Source: Singulisphaera sp045290345
GTDB taxonomy: Bacteria; Planctomycetota; Planctomycetia; Isosphaerales; Isosphaeraceae
Direction of reading: 5' to 3'
NCBI RefSeq assembly: GCF_045290345.1
Contig: NZ_CP155447.1
Coordinates: forward strand, 9,486,001-9,550,000
Length of the DNA: 64,000 nucleotides
Shown here: piece after piece, positions 43,036 to 51,486 of the stretch
Layout: each line of letters opens with the position of its first letter
Numbering within the stretch: position 1 is the first letter of the stretch
Made by a program: the position numbers and the translations under genes
The notes under the pieces: model-generated
What the model was told of the DNA's origin: nothing
The model's database searches: none
The model's input: the letters and a program-made list of their open reading frames with translations, nothing else

Positions 43036-45116
43036 TCGTTCATCGCGGAGCGAATCATCCCACCGGCATCGAAGGCGAACTCGAGGTCGGAGAACGAGTG
43101 ATCGTTCGCGAATCCTGCGCGGAGCATACGGACATACTCTTGCGCTGAGTGATGGCGATGCTCGATGAGCTGGACCTTGACGACCCCGTCCATCGGCCCG
43201 GCGTTGGGGGTGTAGGCGGCTGACAGGTCGGCAACCACCCCCAGCTCGGAGATGATGATTTGTACGTCGTCACCAATTTTATCGCGGACGAATTGCTCGA
43301 CCCGGGCGATCTTCTTCTCGGTTTCCTCAATCCGGGTACCGCTGGCCGCGCGAGCGTAGATCTCGAAGGCGCCCGCATCAACTTCAGGAAAGAACTCGCG
43401 ACGGAGTTGAGTTCCCAGCAGACCGAGAACGGCCACCAAGGTCACCAAGGAGCCGAAGACGGTCGCGAGCCGGAACTTCATCACGCGTTCGAGCTGACGG
43501 ACGTACCAACGAATTCCCGCCTCGATCACCCCTTCCCAGCGCGCCTGAGCGCTCGCGAACAGGTTCCGTAGAACGGCCTTGCGCCCGCCGTTCTCACCGG
43601 CCCCGGCCTCATCGGCGTGACCGTGGCTGGCATGAGGACGTAGCCAGCGGGCGGAACGGGAAGGGACGAGGGTCTGAGAAAGGAGGTACGCCGAAATCAT
43701 GGCGAAAGCCACCGACGCGGCCATCGGCCGATAGAGGAACTCACCTAGACCGGGCATGAGTGCCAGCGGAGCAAGCACCAGGAGCGTGCAGATACAGGCG
43801 ACCAGGGCAGGCATCGCCACCTCGCTGGCCCCCAGGTAGGCGGCGTCCTCAGGCGAGGCGCCCATTCCCAGATGGCGGTGGGTATTTTCCAGGCAAATGA
43901 TCGCGCTGTCCACGAGCGGGCCAATCGAAAGGGCGAGCCCCGCCAGCGTCATCACGTTCACGGTGTTGCCCGTCGCATTCAGGCCGATCATCGCGGCCAG
44001 GACCGCGATCGGGATCGTCATGAAGGCGATGATCGTCATCCGCCAGTCACCGAGAAAGAGGAGAATCACGAGCGAACAAAGTACCGCGCCAAGCACTCCT
44101 TCCTCGGCCAAACTTTCGATCGATTGGCGAACATAGACCGACTGGTCCATCACAAGCTTCAGGTCAATCCCACCGCGGGTGAGCCGGGCCTTCATCGTCT
44201 CGAGCGACGATCGCAGCGTATCCACCACCTGCAGGGTGCTCGCCCCTGCCTGACGGAAGACAGGGACGTAGACCTGACGTTTGCCGTTGACCCGGACGAT
44301 GTTGGTCTGAATAAAATTCGCGTCTTTGGGGGTTGCAACGTCAGCCAGGTAGGCAGCATTCCCGTGCTCGTTGCGGAGGGGAATCTGGCCCATGTTCTGC
44401 ACCATGTCGAACATCGAGTTCGAGTCGATGGCGTAGTCGGTGGTGCCAAACTTGACGCTGCCGGTCGGGAGAAACACGTTATATTCATCAACCGACTTCA
44501 GCACATCAAGAGGCGACAGATGACGAGCCTGGAGCTTGACCCGGTCAAGATAGAGCATGATCGCGCGGACCTTGCCGCCATAGACCAATGGGGCATTGGC
44601 CCCCGGCTGCGACATGATCTGGGGGCGAACCTCGTAGCGGCCCGTGTCGAAGAGTGCCGCCTCGCCTTGCGTCTGGCTATCCAGCGCGAGCAAGCAGACC
44701 GGAGTCGTCCCGGTCGGGTCATACGGCAGCACGACCGGCGGGAGCGTCCCTGGGGGCATGGTCGGAAATTCCCAACCGGCCAGCGAGTTCGTCTCGGTCA
44801 AGGCACCACTCGGATTCACGTTGCTCCGGAAAAAGTCGCGAACGATGCTGACGCCGACGATCGAACGTGACTCTAGACGCCGTCCCCCCGTCGCTTGGAC
44901 CACTCCTCGTTCCAGTCGGGCAGTGATGTTTTTCTCGATGCTGGCCGCGGGCATCCCGCCGTAAAAGACCAGCGTCTGCACCGCTGGGCTACGGAAGACA
45001 GGCAAGATGTCGATCGGGATCGAGTAGACGGATAACGTCCCGAGCACAACGATCGCCAGTGACAATACCGTCACGGCGATCGGATTCTTGAGGGACGATC
45101 GAATCAAACCGTTCAT
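42948..45116 (-). CDS. RND efflux permease, 5' part of a frameshifted gene
   Basis: ATG 45116. First membrane helix IAVTVLSLAIVVLGTLSVYS, porter domain, then six membrane segments. Region around TM4 reads LALSIGPLVDSAIICLENTH: only one Asp of the usual DD proton-relay pair. A His-rich insertion HASHGHADEAGAGE (near 43620) sits in the central cytoplasmic loop. The frame becomes unnatural at MNEASRRRS (43035), where one G is missing; the continuation is in the entry for 41821-43035. RND permeases use the proton gradient to pump substrates out through a periplasmic adaptor, here encoded 56 bp upstream on the same strand. The pump belongs to the hydrophobe/amphiphile-efflux-like group (substrate unknown). 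Confidence 0.88.
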   Translation of the reverse strand: MNGLIRSSLKNPIAVTVLSLAIVVLGTLSVYSIPIDILPVFRSPAVQTLVFYGGMPAASIEKNITARLERGVVQATGGRRLESRSIVGVSIVRDFFRSNVNPSGALTETNSLAGWEFPTMPPGTLPPVVLPYDPTGTTPVCLLALDSQTQGEAALFDTGRYEVRPQIMSQPGANAPLVYGGKVRAIMLYLDRVKLQARHLSPLDVLKSVDEYNVFLPTGSVKFGTTDYAIDSNSMFDMVQNMGQIPLRNEHGNAAYLADVATPKDANFIQTNIVRVNGKRQVYVPVFRQAGASTLQVVDTLRSSLETMKARLTRGGIDLKLVMDQSVYVRQSIESLAEEGVLGAVLCSLVILLFLGDWRMTIIAFMTIPIAVLAAMIGLNATGNTVNVMTLAGLALSIGPLVDSAIICLENTHRHLGMGASPEDAAYLGASEVAMPALVACICTLLVLAPLALMPGLGEFLYRPMAASVAFAMISAYLLSQTLVPSRSARWLRPHASHGHADEAGAGENGGRKAVLRNLFASAQARWEGVIEAGIRWYVRQLERVMKFRLATVFGSLVTLVAVLGLLGTQLRREFFPEVDAGAFEIYARAASGTRIEETEKKIARVEQFVRDKIGDDVQIIISELGVVADLSAAYTPNAGPMDGVVKVQLIEHRHHSAQEYVRMLRAGFANDHSFSDLEFAFDAGGMIRSAMNEASRRRSISGSPARIWPRHVKSRPWFSAR

Positions 45117-45172
45117 GGGTCAAGCTTCTCCGACAGGGGCGATCAACGATGTCCGCGAGCGTTCCATCGGGC

Positions 45173-46573
45173 TCAACCGGATAACTTGGGACTGACGGTC
45201 ATTCCAGGCTCGAGCACGCTCTTCGAGCGAAGCACCACATCGTCGTCGGGGTTGATACCGGAGTCGATCTCGACCAGGGTCCCGTTATCGGCGCCCAGTT
45301 CGACCTTGATCCGTTCCACCTTGCCGTCGCGGACGACCTGAACCACACCCTGCCGCTTGCCGGAACGCTCGAGAACGCAGGCCGTGGGCAAAGTCAACCG
45401 TTCCGAGAGCGTTTCCAGCCCAATCGTCGCACGACCGTACATTCCCTCACGAAGCAGGCGATCGGGGTTCTCCAGGTCGATCTCCACCCGCATCGTCCGC
45501 GTCTGGTGATCCTCCGAATCCGCGATCCGCGACACCTTGCCCCGAAACTCCCGTGACCCGATCCCGTCGATCGTCACGACGGCCGGGTCGCCGGGATTGG
45601 TGAGCACCACATCACGATCGGGGACGCGGACGACCACGCGCATCAGGTCCGTCCGCACCACGGTCAGCAAGGGCTGATCGCCCCCCGCCGAGGCCGCGCG
45701 AACGAAGGCGCTGGGATGAAAATTTCGACGGGTGACCAATCCGTCGAAGGGAGCGAGAATTTGCGCGTAACCAAGATCAACCTGCGCCTTGCCCAGTTGG
45801 GTTTCCGCCACGCGCACCGAAGCTTGCGCCTCAATCACGTCCGCCTTCGCTTCCTCGACTCGGGCCACTGCGCCGGCGAGCTTGGCCTTGGCGGTCTGGA
45901 CGGTGAGGTGGGCGGTCTTTTCCGCCGCCTTGGCAGCCTGCACCGCGTTCAAGTTTTCATCGACCACACTCTGCGGAACGGCGTTTCTCTCGAAAAGGCT
46001 CTTGATTCGCGTGTACTGGCTCTCGGCAAGGCGAAGGCTCGAACTCAGCCGGTCAATGTCGGCCTCGGTCTGGGCCACGGTCGCGACGGCTGTCTCACGC
46101 TCGGCATCCATCGCATCGACCTTGGCAGCGGCCTGGAGTGCCTTGGCCTTGGCCTGCTCCAGCATCGCCGCGGCGAGTTCCACGGCGTTCTTCTCGCGGG
46201 GGACGTCGATCTCGGCGATCACCTCCCCCTTCTTGACCCGTGAACCGATATCGACGGTCTGTGACTTCAAATAGCCCGACACCATAGAATAGAGATCGAC
46301 CGACTCGAACGCGTAGACCGAGCCGGGCTGAACCGTCGTCCGTTCGATCCCCCCCTTCCGCGGGTGAATCACTTCAACCTCAGGAATTTCACCGCCCAGC
46401 TTCGATGTTGTACTCGCAGTCTCGTGCTTCGAACCTGCACCCGTTTCCTCCCCGTGACCCGGCATCTGCGACCAGGTGATAACCACGCCGAGGACGAGTA
46501 GGACCGGCAACGAATGCCACCACCGGAACGACCTCCGTTGCGGCGAACTCATGCCTACAGGGGTGCTCGACAT
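45173..46573 (-). CDS. RND efflux periplasmic adaptor (membrane fusion protein)
   Basis: 466 aa, ATG 46573 (ATG 46552 in frame is possible). N-terminal membrane anchor (PVLLVLGVVITWSQM), a lipoyl/barrel-sandwich half (SGYLKSQTVDIGSRVKKGEV then IAEIDVPRE), a long Ala-rich coiled-coil hairpin (about 125-285), the second lipoyl half (VDLGYAQILAPFDGLVTRRN), a beta-barrel domain (MRVVVRVPDRDVVLTNPGD) and a membrane-proximal domain at the end. It couples the RND permease encoded 56 bp downstream to an outer-membrane channel, whose gene is not nearby. It lies divergently from the two-component regulator at 46946, a layout that suggests control by that regulator (inference). Confidence 0.92.
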   Translation of the reverse strand: MSSTPVGMSSPQRRSFRWWHSLPVLLVLGVVITWSQMPGHGEETGAGSKHETASTTSKLGGEIPEVEVIHPRKGGIERTTVQPGSVYAFESVDLYSMVSGYLKSQTVDIGSRVKKGEVIAEIDVPREKNAVELAAAMLEQAKAKALQAAAKVDAMDAERETAVATVAQTEADIDRLSSSLRLAESQYTRIKSLFERNAVPQSVVDENLNAVQAAKAAEKTAHLTVQTAKAKLAGAVARVEEAKADVIEAQASVRVAETQLGKAQVDLGYAQILAPFDGLVTRRNFHPSAFVRAASAGGDQPLLTVVRTDLMRVVVRVPDRDVVLTNPGDPAVVTIDGIGSREFRGKVSRIADSEDHQTRTMRVEIDLENPDRLLREGMYGRATIGLETLSERLTLPTACVLERSGKRQGVVQVVRDGKVERIKVELGADNGTLVEIDSGINPDDDVVLRSKSVLEPGMTVSPKLSG

Positions 46574-46945
46574 GAGGATTAATCTCCAAATACTTGAGGA
46601 AGGTCGGGTAATGTGAAGTCAGGGGGAGAGTGATCGGAAGCGGTGTGAAACTCGGCTGGAAAACTTTCGAGCCAGGCGATCTCAATGAATCGCCCGACAC
46701 ACTCTTCACGATGTGTCATCTTATGACATGCCCGGTAAGCTCGCAATTAACGGAAAGTAAATTCCACCTTACCTTTAACTCAATAGCCCAACGAACGGCT
46801 GACGGTCATCCTGGAAAGAGAGTCCGGCCAAATCCCTCGGTTTTGGGGTCGCGTCTCACGCTCGAAATCAACCAAATCGGGGCGTGATCGGATCCGCATT
46901 TTTTGGGATTCGAGGCCGGGCGGGGACGGGGGCAAAGAGAACGAC
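46574..46945. promoter_or_regulatory. Divergent promoter region with short palindromes
   Basis: The 370 bp between the adaptor gene (minus) and the response regulator gene (plus) should hold both promoters. A perfect 6-bp palindrome with 3-base spacer, TGTCAT-ctt-ATGACA, lies at 46714-46728. An AAAGTAA...TTACCTTT arrangement lies near 46752-46775. Either could be the binding site of the adjacent OmpR-type regulator; this is inference only. Confidence 0.35.
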
Positions 46946-47647
46946 ATGAGCATTCGCATCCTCGTCATCGAGGACGAAACCAACATCTCCGACTTCCTGG
47001 TTCGCGGCCTACGTGAAGAAGGGTTCCTCGTTGAGCTCGCCGCGGACGGCCTGAGTGCCTGGCAGGCGTTACGGACCGGTGCGTGGGACCTCGTCCTCCT
47101 CGACTGGTGGCTGCCTGGCCAGGACGGCTTGACACTGCTCCAACGCTTCCGCCAGGTCGACCGGAACACTCCGGTCCTCTTTCTGACGGCACGCGACCAG
47201 GTCGAGCACCGCGTTCAGGGGCTGGACAGTGGCGCCGACGATTATCTCTGCAAACCGTTCGACTACGACGAGCTTTTGGCCCGGATCCGCGCCTTGATTC
47301 GCCGCCGCGAAACGGGGAGTAGCACGGTAGTCTCCTGGAGCGAGCTGACTGTGGATCTCGCCACGCAACGGGCGGAACGCGCCGGCCACCCGCTCGACCT
47401 GACCGCCCGAGAACAGAGCCTCCTCGTCTATTTCCTCCGGCACCCCGAACAGGTGCTCTCGCGCACCCGGCTCTACGAACACGTCTGGGACGATCGCCAT
47501 GACGGGGTCTCGAAGACCTTGGAGGTTCACGTCATGGAGCTGAGACGCAAGCTTGAAGCCCATGGCCCCCGCGTCATCCATACGCTCCGCGGTCGGGGCT
47601 ACATCCTCGGCAACTCGCCCCAGGGCCTCCCCGGAGCGAAATCGTGA
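46946..47647 (+). CDS. OmpR/CusR-type response regulator
   Basis: 233 aa, ATG 46946. Receiver domain (1-120) with acidic pocket E9-D10, phospho-acceptor D53 in LVLLDWWLPGQDG, switch Thr in FLTARD and Lys in DDYLCKPF. The C-terminal winged helix (about 135-225) has LDLTAREQSLLVYFLRHPEQ and TLEVHVMELRRKLE with RGRGYIL at the end, typical of OmpR/PhoB transcription factors. The stop overlaps the kinase start by four bases (GTGA). Its position between two RND efflux modules points to control of metal or drug export (inference). Confidence 0.95.
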   Translation: MSIRILVIEDETNISDFLVRGLREEGFLVELAADGLSAWQALRTGAWDLVLLDWWLPGQDGLTLLQRFRQVDRNTPVLFLTARDQVEHRVQGLDSGADDYLCKPFDYDELLARIRALIRRRETGSSTVVSWSELTVDLATQRAERAGHPLDLTAREQSLLVYFLRHPEQVLSRTRLYEHVWDDRHDGVSKTLEVHVMELRRKLEAHGPRVIHTLRGRGYILGNSPQGLPGAKS

Positions 47648-49122
47648 GGCTGGTTACCCGGTTCTCCGCCTTTTTCCTGACCGCCCTGGCGCTCGTTTTG
47701 GCGGGTTTTTCGGCGACCGTTTACCTCGTGGCGCACAGCCATCTCTATCGCGAGATCGACGAGCGGCTGGAGCGAGCGCTCGACACCCTCGAAGCCTCCG
47801 TCGACATCGAGCCCGGCGGACTGGAATGGGAGCCGACGGACCGCCGCATCGCACTGGGCCTCGATCTTGGCCAGGACGAGGTGCGATGGGCGGTTCGGGA
47901 TGGCGAGGGAAGTCTCGTCGATCGATCGGCAAACGCCGGCAGCGGAGGATTTCCCGCTGGCTGGGAGGCACGCGTCTGGCCCACCCACCCTCCTGACGGC
48001 ACCGTCATCGACAACGTCGCCGGTTGGCGGATCGCGGGGCGGCGGATGCCGCTGAAAGCGCTGCTCCGTCTGGGTCGAGGTCATCCCGACGATGAGCCTG
48101 GCTTTGAAATTCAGTATCCGGTGCTGGTCCTCGTCGCCGGCTTGAAACCAGGGCCGGTCAAGGCAACGCTCAACCGGTTAGGAGCGACGTTGATCCTCCT
48201 GTCGATGGGAATCTGGCTCCTCGCCCTCGCAGGCGGACGCCTCCTTGCGCGCCGGGCCCTCGCACCGTTGACCCGGATGGCGGAAGCCGTCAGCACGATG
48301 TCGGCCACGGACCTGGGGCGACGGGTACCAACCCCGCGAACTGGAGACGAACTCGACGCCCTCGGGCATGCGTTCAACGGGCTGCTCGACCGGCTCAATG
48401 AGGCGTTTGACAAGCAGCAGCGCTTTGCCGGGGACGCCTCTCACCAACTCCGTACGCCTCTCGCCGCACTTCTCGGCCAAGTCCAGCTTGCCCAGCGGCG
48501 GGAACGACCCGTCGAAGAATACCGGCAGGTGCTCGATCGGGTCCTCGAGGAAGGGATGCGGCTTCGGGTCATCGTGGAAACCCTCCTCTTCCTCGCACAG
48601 CCTGATGGACCGAGCCTCTTGCTCCACGATCTCGACCTCGCCAAGTGGCTGCCCAACCATCTGGAACGCTGGTCCGACCACCCGCGCACGGCCGACTTCC
48701 AGCTCGACATCCGCGCCGACGCGTTGCCGGTGCGCGTCCATGCACCGATGCTTGCCCAGCTACTCGACAACCTGCTCGATAACGCCTGCAAGTACAGTGA
48801 GGCCGGAACCCCGATCGTTGTGAGAGGGAAACGTGAGGGAGGCTCGGTCGTCCTGGACGTTGAAGATCGGGGCCGTGGACTCAATCCTGAAGAGGCGGCC
48901 CACATCTTCGACCCGTTCTTCCGCGCGGAGGGCGCCCGACATGACGGCCTCCCAGGCAGTGGCCTCGGTCTCACGGTCGCCCGACGAATTGCGCTGGCAC
49001 TCCACGGCACGCTCAGCATCACGGGATATTCGGAACGCGCCACGTGCTTCACCCTTCGCCTCCCCGAGCATCCAGGCCCGACAGTTGTCAGCCCTGGCAA
49101 CGCCCTCCGCGCGACGGTTTAA
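47644..49122 (+). CDS. Sensor histidine kinase
   Basis: 492 aa, GTG 47644, coupled to the regulator gene. TM1 about 10-32 (FFLTALALVLAGFSATVYLV), a periplasmic sensor region (about 33-170; no Cys or His cluster for metals seen), TM2 about 180-200 (LILLSMGIWLLALAGG), HAMP (about 200-255), HisKA with H267 in DASHQLRTPLAALL, and HATPase_c with N-box LLDNLLDNACKYS, G1 DRGRGL, G2 GSGLGLTVAR. It autophosphorylates and passes the phosphate to D53 of the partner. The signal is unknown; CusS-like sensors usually have a His-rich periplasmic site, which is not obvious here. Confidence 0.95.
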   Translation: MRLVTRFSAFFLTALALVLAGFSATVYLVAHSHLYREIDERLERALDTLEASVDIEPGGLEWEPTDRRIALGLDLGQDEVRWAVRDGEGSLVDRSANAGSGGFPAGWEARVWPTHPPDGTVIDNVAGWRIAGRRMPLKALLRLGRGHPDDEPGFEIQYPVLVLVAGLKPGPVKATLNRLGATLILLSMGIWLLALAGGRLLARRALAPLTRMAEAVSTMSATDLGRRVPTPRTGDELDALGHAFNGLLDRLNEAFDKQQRFAGDASHQLRTPLAALLGQVQLAQRRERPVEEYRQVLDRVLEEGMRLRVIVETLLFLAQPDGPSLLLHDLDLAKWLPNHLERWSDHPRTADFQLDIRADALPVRVHAPMLAQLLDNLLDNACKYSEAGTPIVVRGKREGGSVVLDVEDRGRGLNPEEAAHIFDPFFRAEGARHDGLPGSGLGLTVARRIALALHGTLSITGYSERATCFTLRLPEHPGPTVVSPGNALRATV

Positions 49123-49292
49123 ATAAAATGATTCGCATTTCAGATTGGTGGAAATCCACCCGATGAGGAGAAGAGTGAATGACAGCATCTCGTCGTCCGT
49201 GGGATCAAAGCTGAGGATCCCTTGACCTGGGACGCTGTACCCCTATGCTGTAAGTAATTGGTCTCGCGCGGCCACGAGAGATTTCTAAACGA

Positions 49293-49658
49293 GTGCGATC
49301 GATACTGGCGACTTTCCTGGCCATCCTCATCACCCTCTGCCCACTCCTCTGCGGGGCGGCCGAGTTCGGTCAGGGTGCGCACCGTCACGATGTCGCGGAG
49401 AATTCGTCGCACGACTCTTCTGCGCCTGACCAATGTCCCGAAGAAGGGGACAACTGCATCTGCCAGGGAGCCGTTCAAGGGGGCCACGTCCGCTTCTTCG
49501 GGGCCGAGACTTTCAACCACTCGATCCTGGTTGGCTTGCTCTTTCCTCTCTCTCTGAACACCCTCTCCCACCAAGCCAGAGAACGGTCCTCGACCGGTCT
49601 GGCCGATTGGGGCAATGCCCTCGCCGTTCGCTCATTTCTCCAAAATTACCGCTGCTGA
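49293..49658 (+). CDS. Small Cys-rich exported protein, hypothetical
   Basis: 121 aa, GTG 49293. Signal peptide about 1-22 (LATFLAILITLCPLLCGAAE). The mature part has HRHDVAENSSHDSS, CPEEGDNCICQGAVQGG and a short hydrophobic segment (SILVGLLFPLSL) and ends with Cys. The 'CPxxxxxCIC.GAV' pattern recurs, as I recall, in small planctomycete proteins encoded just upstream of CusB/CusA-type genes. It sits 168 bp ahead of the adaptor gene and probably belongs to the metal-efflux set (inference). Not a known enzyme. Confidence 0.7.
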   Translation: MRSILATFLAILITLCPLLCGAAEFGQGAHRHDVAENSSHDSSAPDQCPEEGDNCICQGAVQGGHVRFFGAETFNHSILVGLLFPLSLNTLSHQARERSSTGLADWGNALAVRSFLQNYRC

Positions 49659-49826
49659 GTCGCCTTTTCGGCGCAGCGATTTCGTTGCGCAGCCCCTCGA
49701 CCGCCGGCCCGCCGCCTGGGCCATCGGACCCTCACGTCATCTGGTTTTCACTCTCGCCGGGCAGGTTGCGCCTGCGAAGCGCGCGATGAGTGAGTGAATC
49801 TCGACACTTGAGACGAGGATCGACTC

Positions 49827-51458
49827 ATGAAGCGAACGATATTGATTGTGATCGCGCTTGCGCCCCTGGTTGCGCTGGGAATCATCGGAGTGGGCCTGGC
49901 TCGCCCAAGTTGGATCCCTCATTGGGCCCATCTCGGCCCAAAGCATGAGGAAGGCGACGCGCATGAAGGCCACGCGCATGGAAATGAAGCGAGTCACTCA
50001 TCGACCGATGCAGGGCTCTATTGTAAAGAGCATGGTGTTCCCGAAAAGTTCTGCACCCTCTGCCACGAGGAGTTGATCAAAACGCTGCCGCTCTGCAAGC
50101 AGCATGGCAACATCCCCGAAGAGATTTGCACCAAATGCCACCCCGACGTTGAGAAGGCTTACAATATCGAGATGTGTCCGAAGGGACATGGTCTGCCTGC
50201 GAGCTTCTGTGTCGAGTGCGGAAAGAGTGCGACGACCTCGGCCGCTCTCCCCGATGACGGCTGGTGCGGCTTGCACAACAAGCCCGAGGCGCTGTGCGCC
50301 GAGTGCGCCAAGAACCCGAGAAAGATCGGGCCACTCGCCGCGGGGGAAATCCCCGAGCCTTGCCGGCAGCCCTTGCCGATTGTCAAGCTTTCTACCCCCA
50401 AGCTCGTCCGCCAGGTCGGGATTCAGACCGCTCTGGTCACGGAGGAAGTTCATGCGCACCGCTTAGGCGCGAATGCAGAAACCGCCTACGACGCGAATCG
50501 GTACGCCGAGATCAGCCCGCGCGTCGTTGGATTCCTTTCCGAGATCCGCGCCGACCTCGGTCAGTCCGTGCAGAGGGGCGACGTGCTGGCCGTCGTCAAC
50601 TCGGCCGAAGTCAGCGCAGCCAAGAGCCAGCTCCTCTCGGCTCATTCGGCCGTCCGCCTGGCTCAAGCCACGGCGGATCGAACGAAGTCGCTCACGCAGT
50701 CGGGTGCCGTCCCGGCCCGAGCTGAACTCGAGGTGATGACGGCCCTCAACCAAGCGCAGGCCAGCGCGATGGACGCCGAGCAGAAGCTTCGGAACCTCGG
50801 GTTCGACAACGACCAGCTCGCCGCGATCATCAAGAACAAGGACACCAGCAACCTGCTGGACGTCGTCGCTCCGATCGACGGGGTCCTTGTCCTCCGCCAC
50901 GCAGTCAAGGGAGAGGCCGTGCAGGCGACCAGCCAGCTCTTCGCCGTGGCCGATACCTCACGGATGTGGCTCTGGATCGACGTTTACGAACGTGATATTG
51001 CCTTGATTGCTCCCGGGCAATCGGTCTCGTTCACCATCTCGGGTGCCGATCCGAACGGGCAAGGTCATGCCTTCCTGGGTGAAGTGACCTGGGTGGGGAC
51101 CGAAGTCAGCGACAAGACTCGCACCTCACGGATCCGCGCGGAGCTGGCAAACCCGAACGGTCGACTTCGGGCCAATCAATTTGGCGAAGCCGACATTCAA
51201 ATCGGCTCCGAGCACAAAGCCACAGTTGTTCCCAAGGCGGCCGTTCAGCGCAAGGACGGCACCGACCTGGTCTTCCTCCCTCTCGCTCAGCCGGGAGAGT
51301 ATCGCGCCCAGCGGGTCGTCACCAAACCAACCGATCGGAACGACGTCGTCGAGGTCGCCTGGGGGCTGAAACCAGGGGAGCGAGTCGTTACCAAGGGGGC
51401 CTTCCTCCTCAAAACCGAGATCATGCGCGGCGCAATCGGCGCGGGTTGCTGCGAATAA
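49827..51458 (+). CDS. CusB/CzcB-like efflux adaptor with tandem Cys/His metal-binding motifs
   Basis: 543 aa, ATG 49827. N-terminal membrane helix (ILIVIALAPLVALGIIGVGL), His-rich stretch (HEEGDAHEGHAHGNEASH), then residues 66-160 with four repeats of a C-x(2-3)-H-x(2)P-x(3)-C-x2-C pattern (CKEHGVPEKFCTLC, CKQHGNIPEEICTKC, CPKGHGLPASFCVEC, CGLHNKPEALCAEC). Then come the adaptor body with lipoyl halves (EISPRVVGFLSEIRADLGQ, VVAPIDGVLVLRHAVKGEAV), a coiled-coil hairpin and a barrel domain. It links the CusA-type pump to an outer-membrane channel; the Cys/His array may collect metal ions in the periplasm (inference). The pump gene starts 28 bp after its stop. Confidence 0.9.
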   Translation: MKRTILIVIALAPLVALGIIGVGLARPSWIPHWAHLGPKHEEGDAHEGHAHGNEASHSSTDAGLYCKEHGVPEKFCTLCHEELIKTLPLCKQHGNIPEEICTKCHPDVEKAYNIEMCPKGHGLPASFCVECGKSATTSAALPDDGWCGLHNKPEALCAECAKNPRKIGPLAAGEIPEPCRQPLPIVKLSTPKLVRQVGIQTALVTEEVHAHRLGANAETAYDANRYAEISPRVVGFLSEIRADLGQSVQRGDVLAVVNSAEVSAAKSQLLSAHSAVRLAQATADRTKSLTQSGAVPARAELEVMTALNQAQASAMDAEQKLRNLGFDNDQLAAIIKNKDTSNLLDVVAPIDGVLVLRHAVKGEAVQATSQLFAVADTSRMWLWIDVYERDIALIAPGQSVSFTISGADPNGQGHAFLGEVTWVGTEVSDKTRTSRIRAELANPNGRLRANQFGEADIQIGSEHKATVVPKAAVQRKDGTDLVFLPLAQPGEYRAQRVVTKPTDRNDVVEVAWGLKPGERVVTKGAFLLKTEIMRGAIGAGCCE

Positions 51459-51486
51459 CTCCGCCGATCAGGGAAAGGACGCCGTG

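Noticed and set aside
42118..43101. Plus-strand 327-aa frame antisense to the RND permease
   Set aside because: Charged shadow translation; the minus-strand sequence gives recognisable RND helices.
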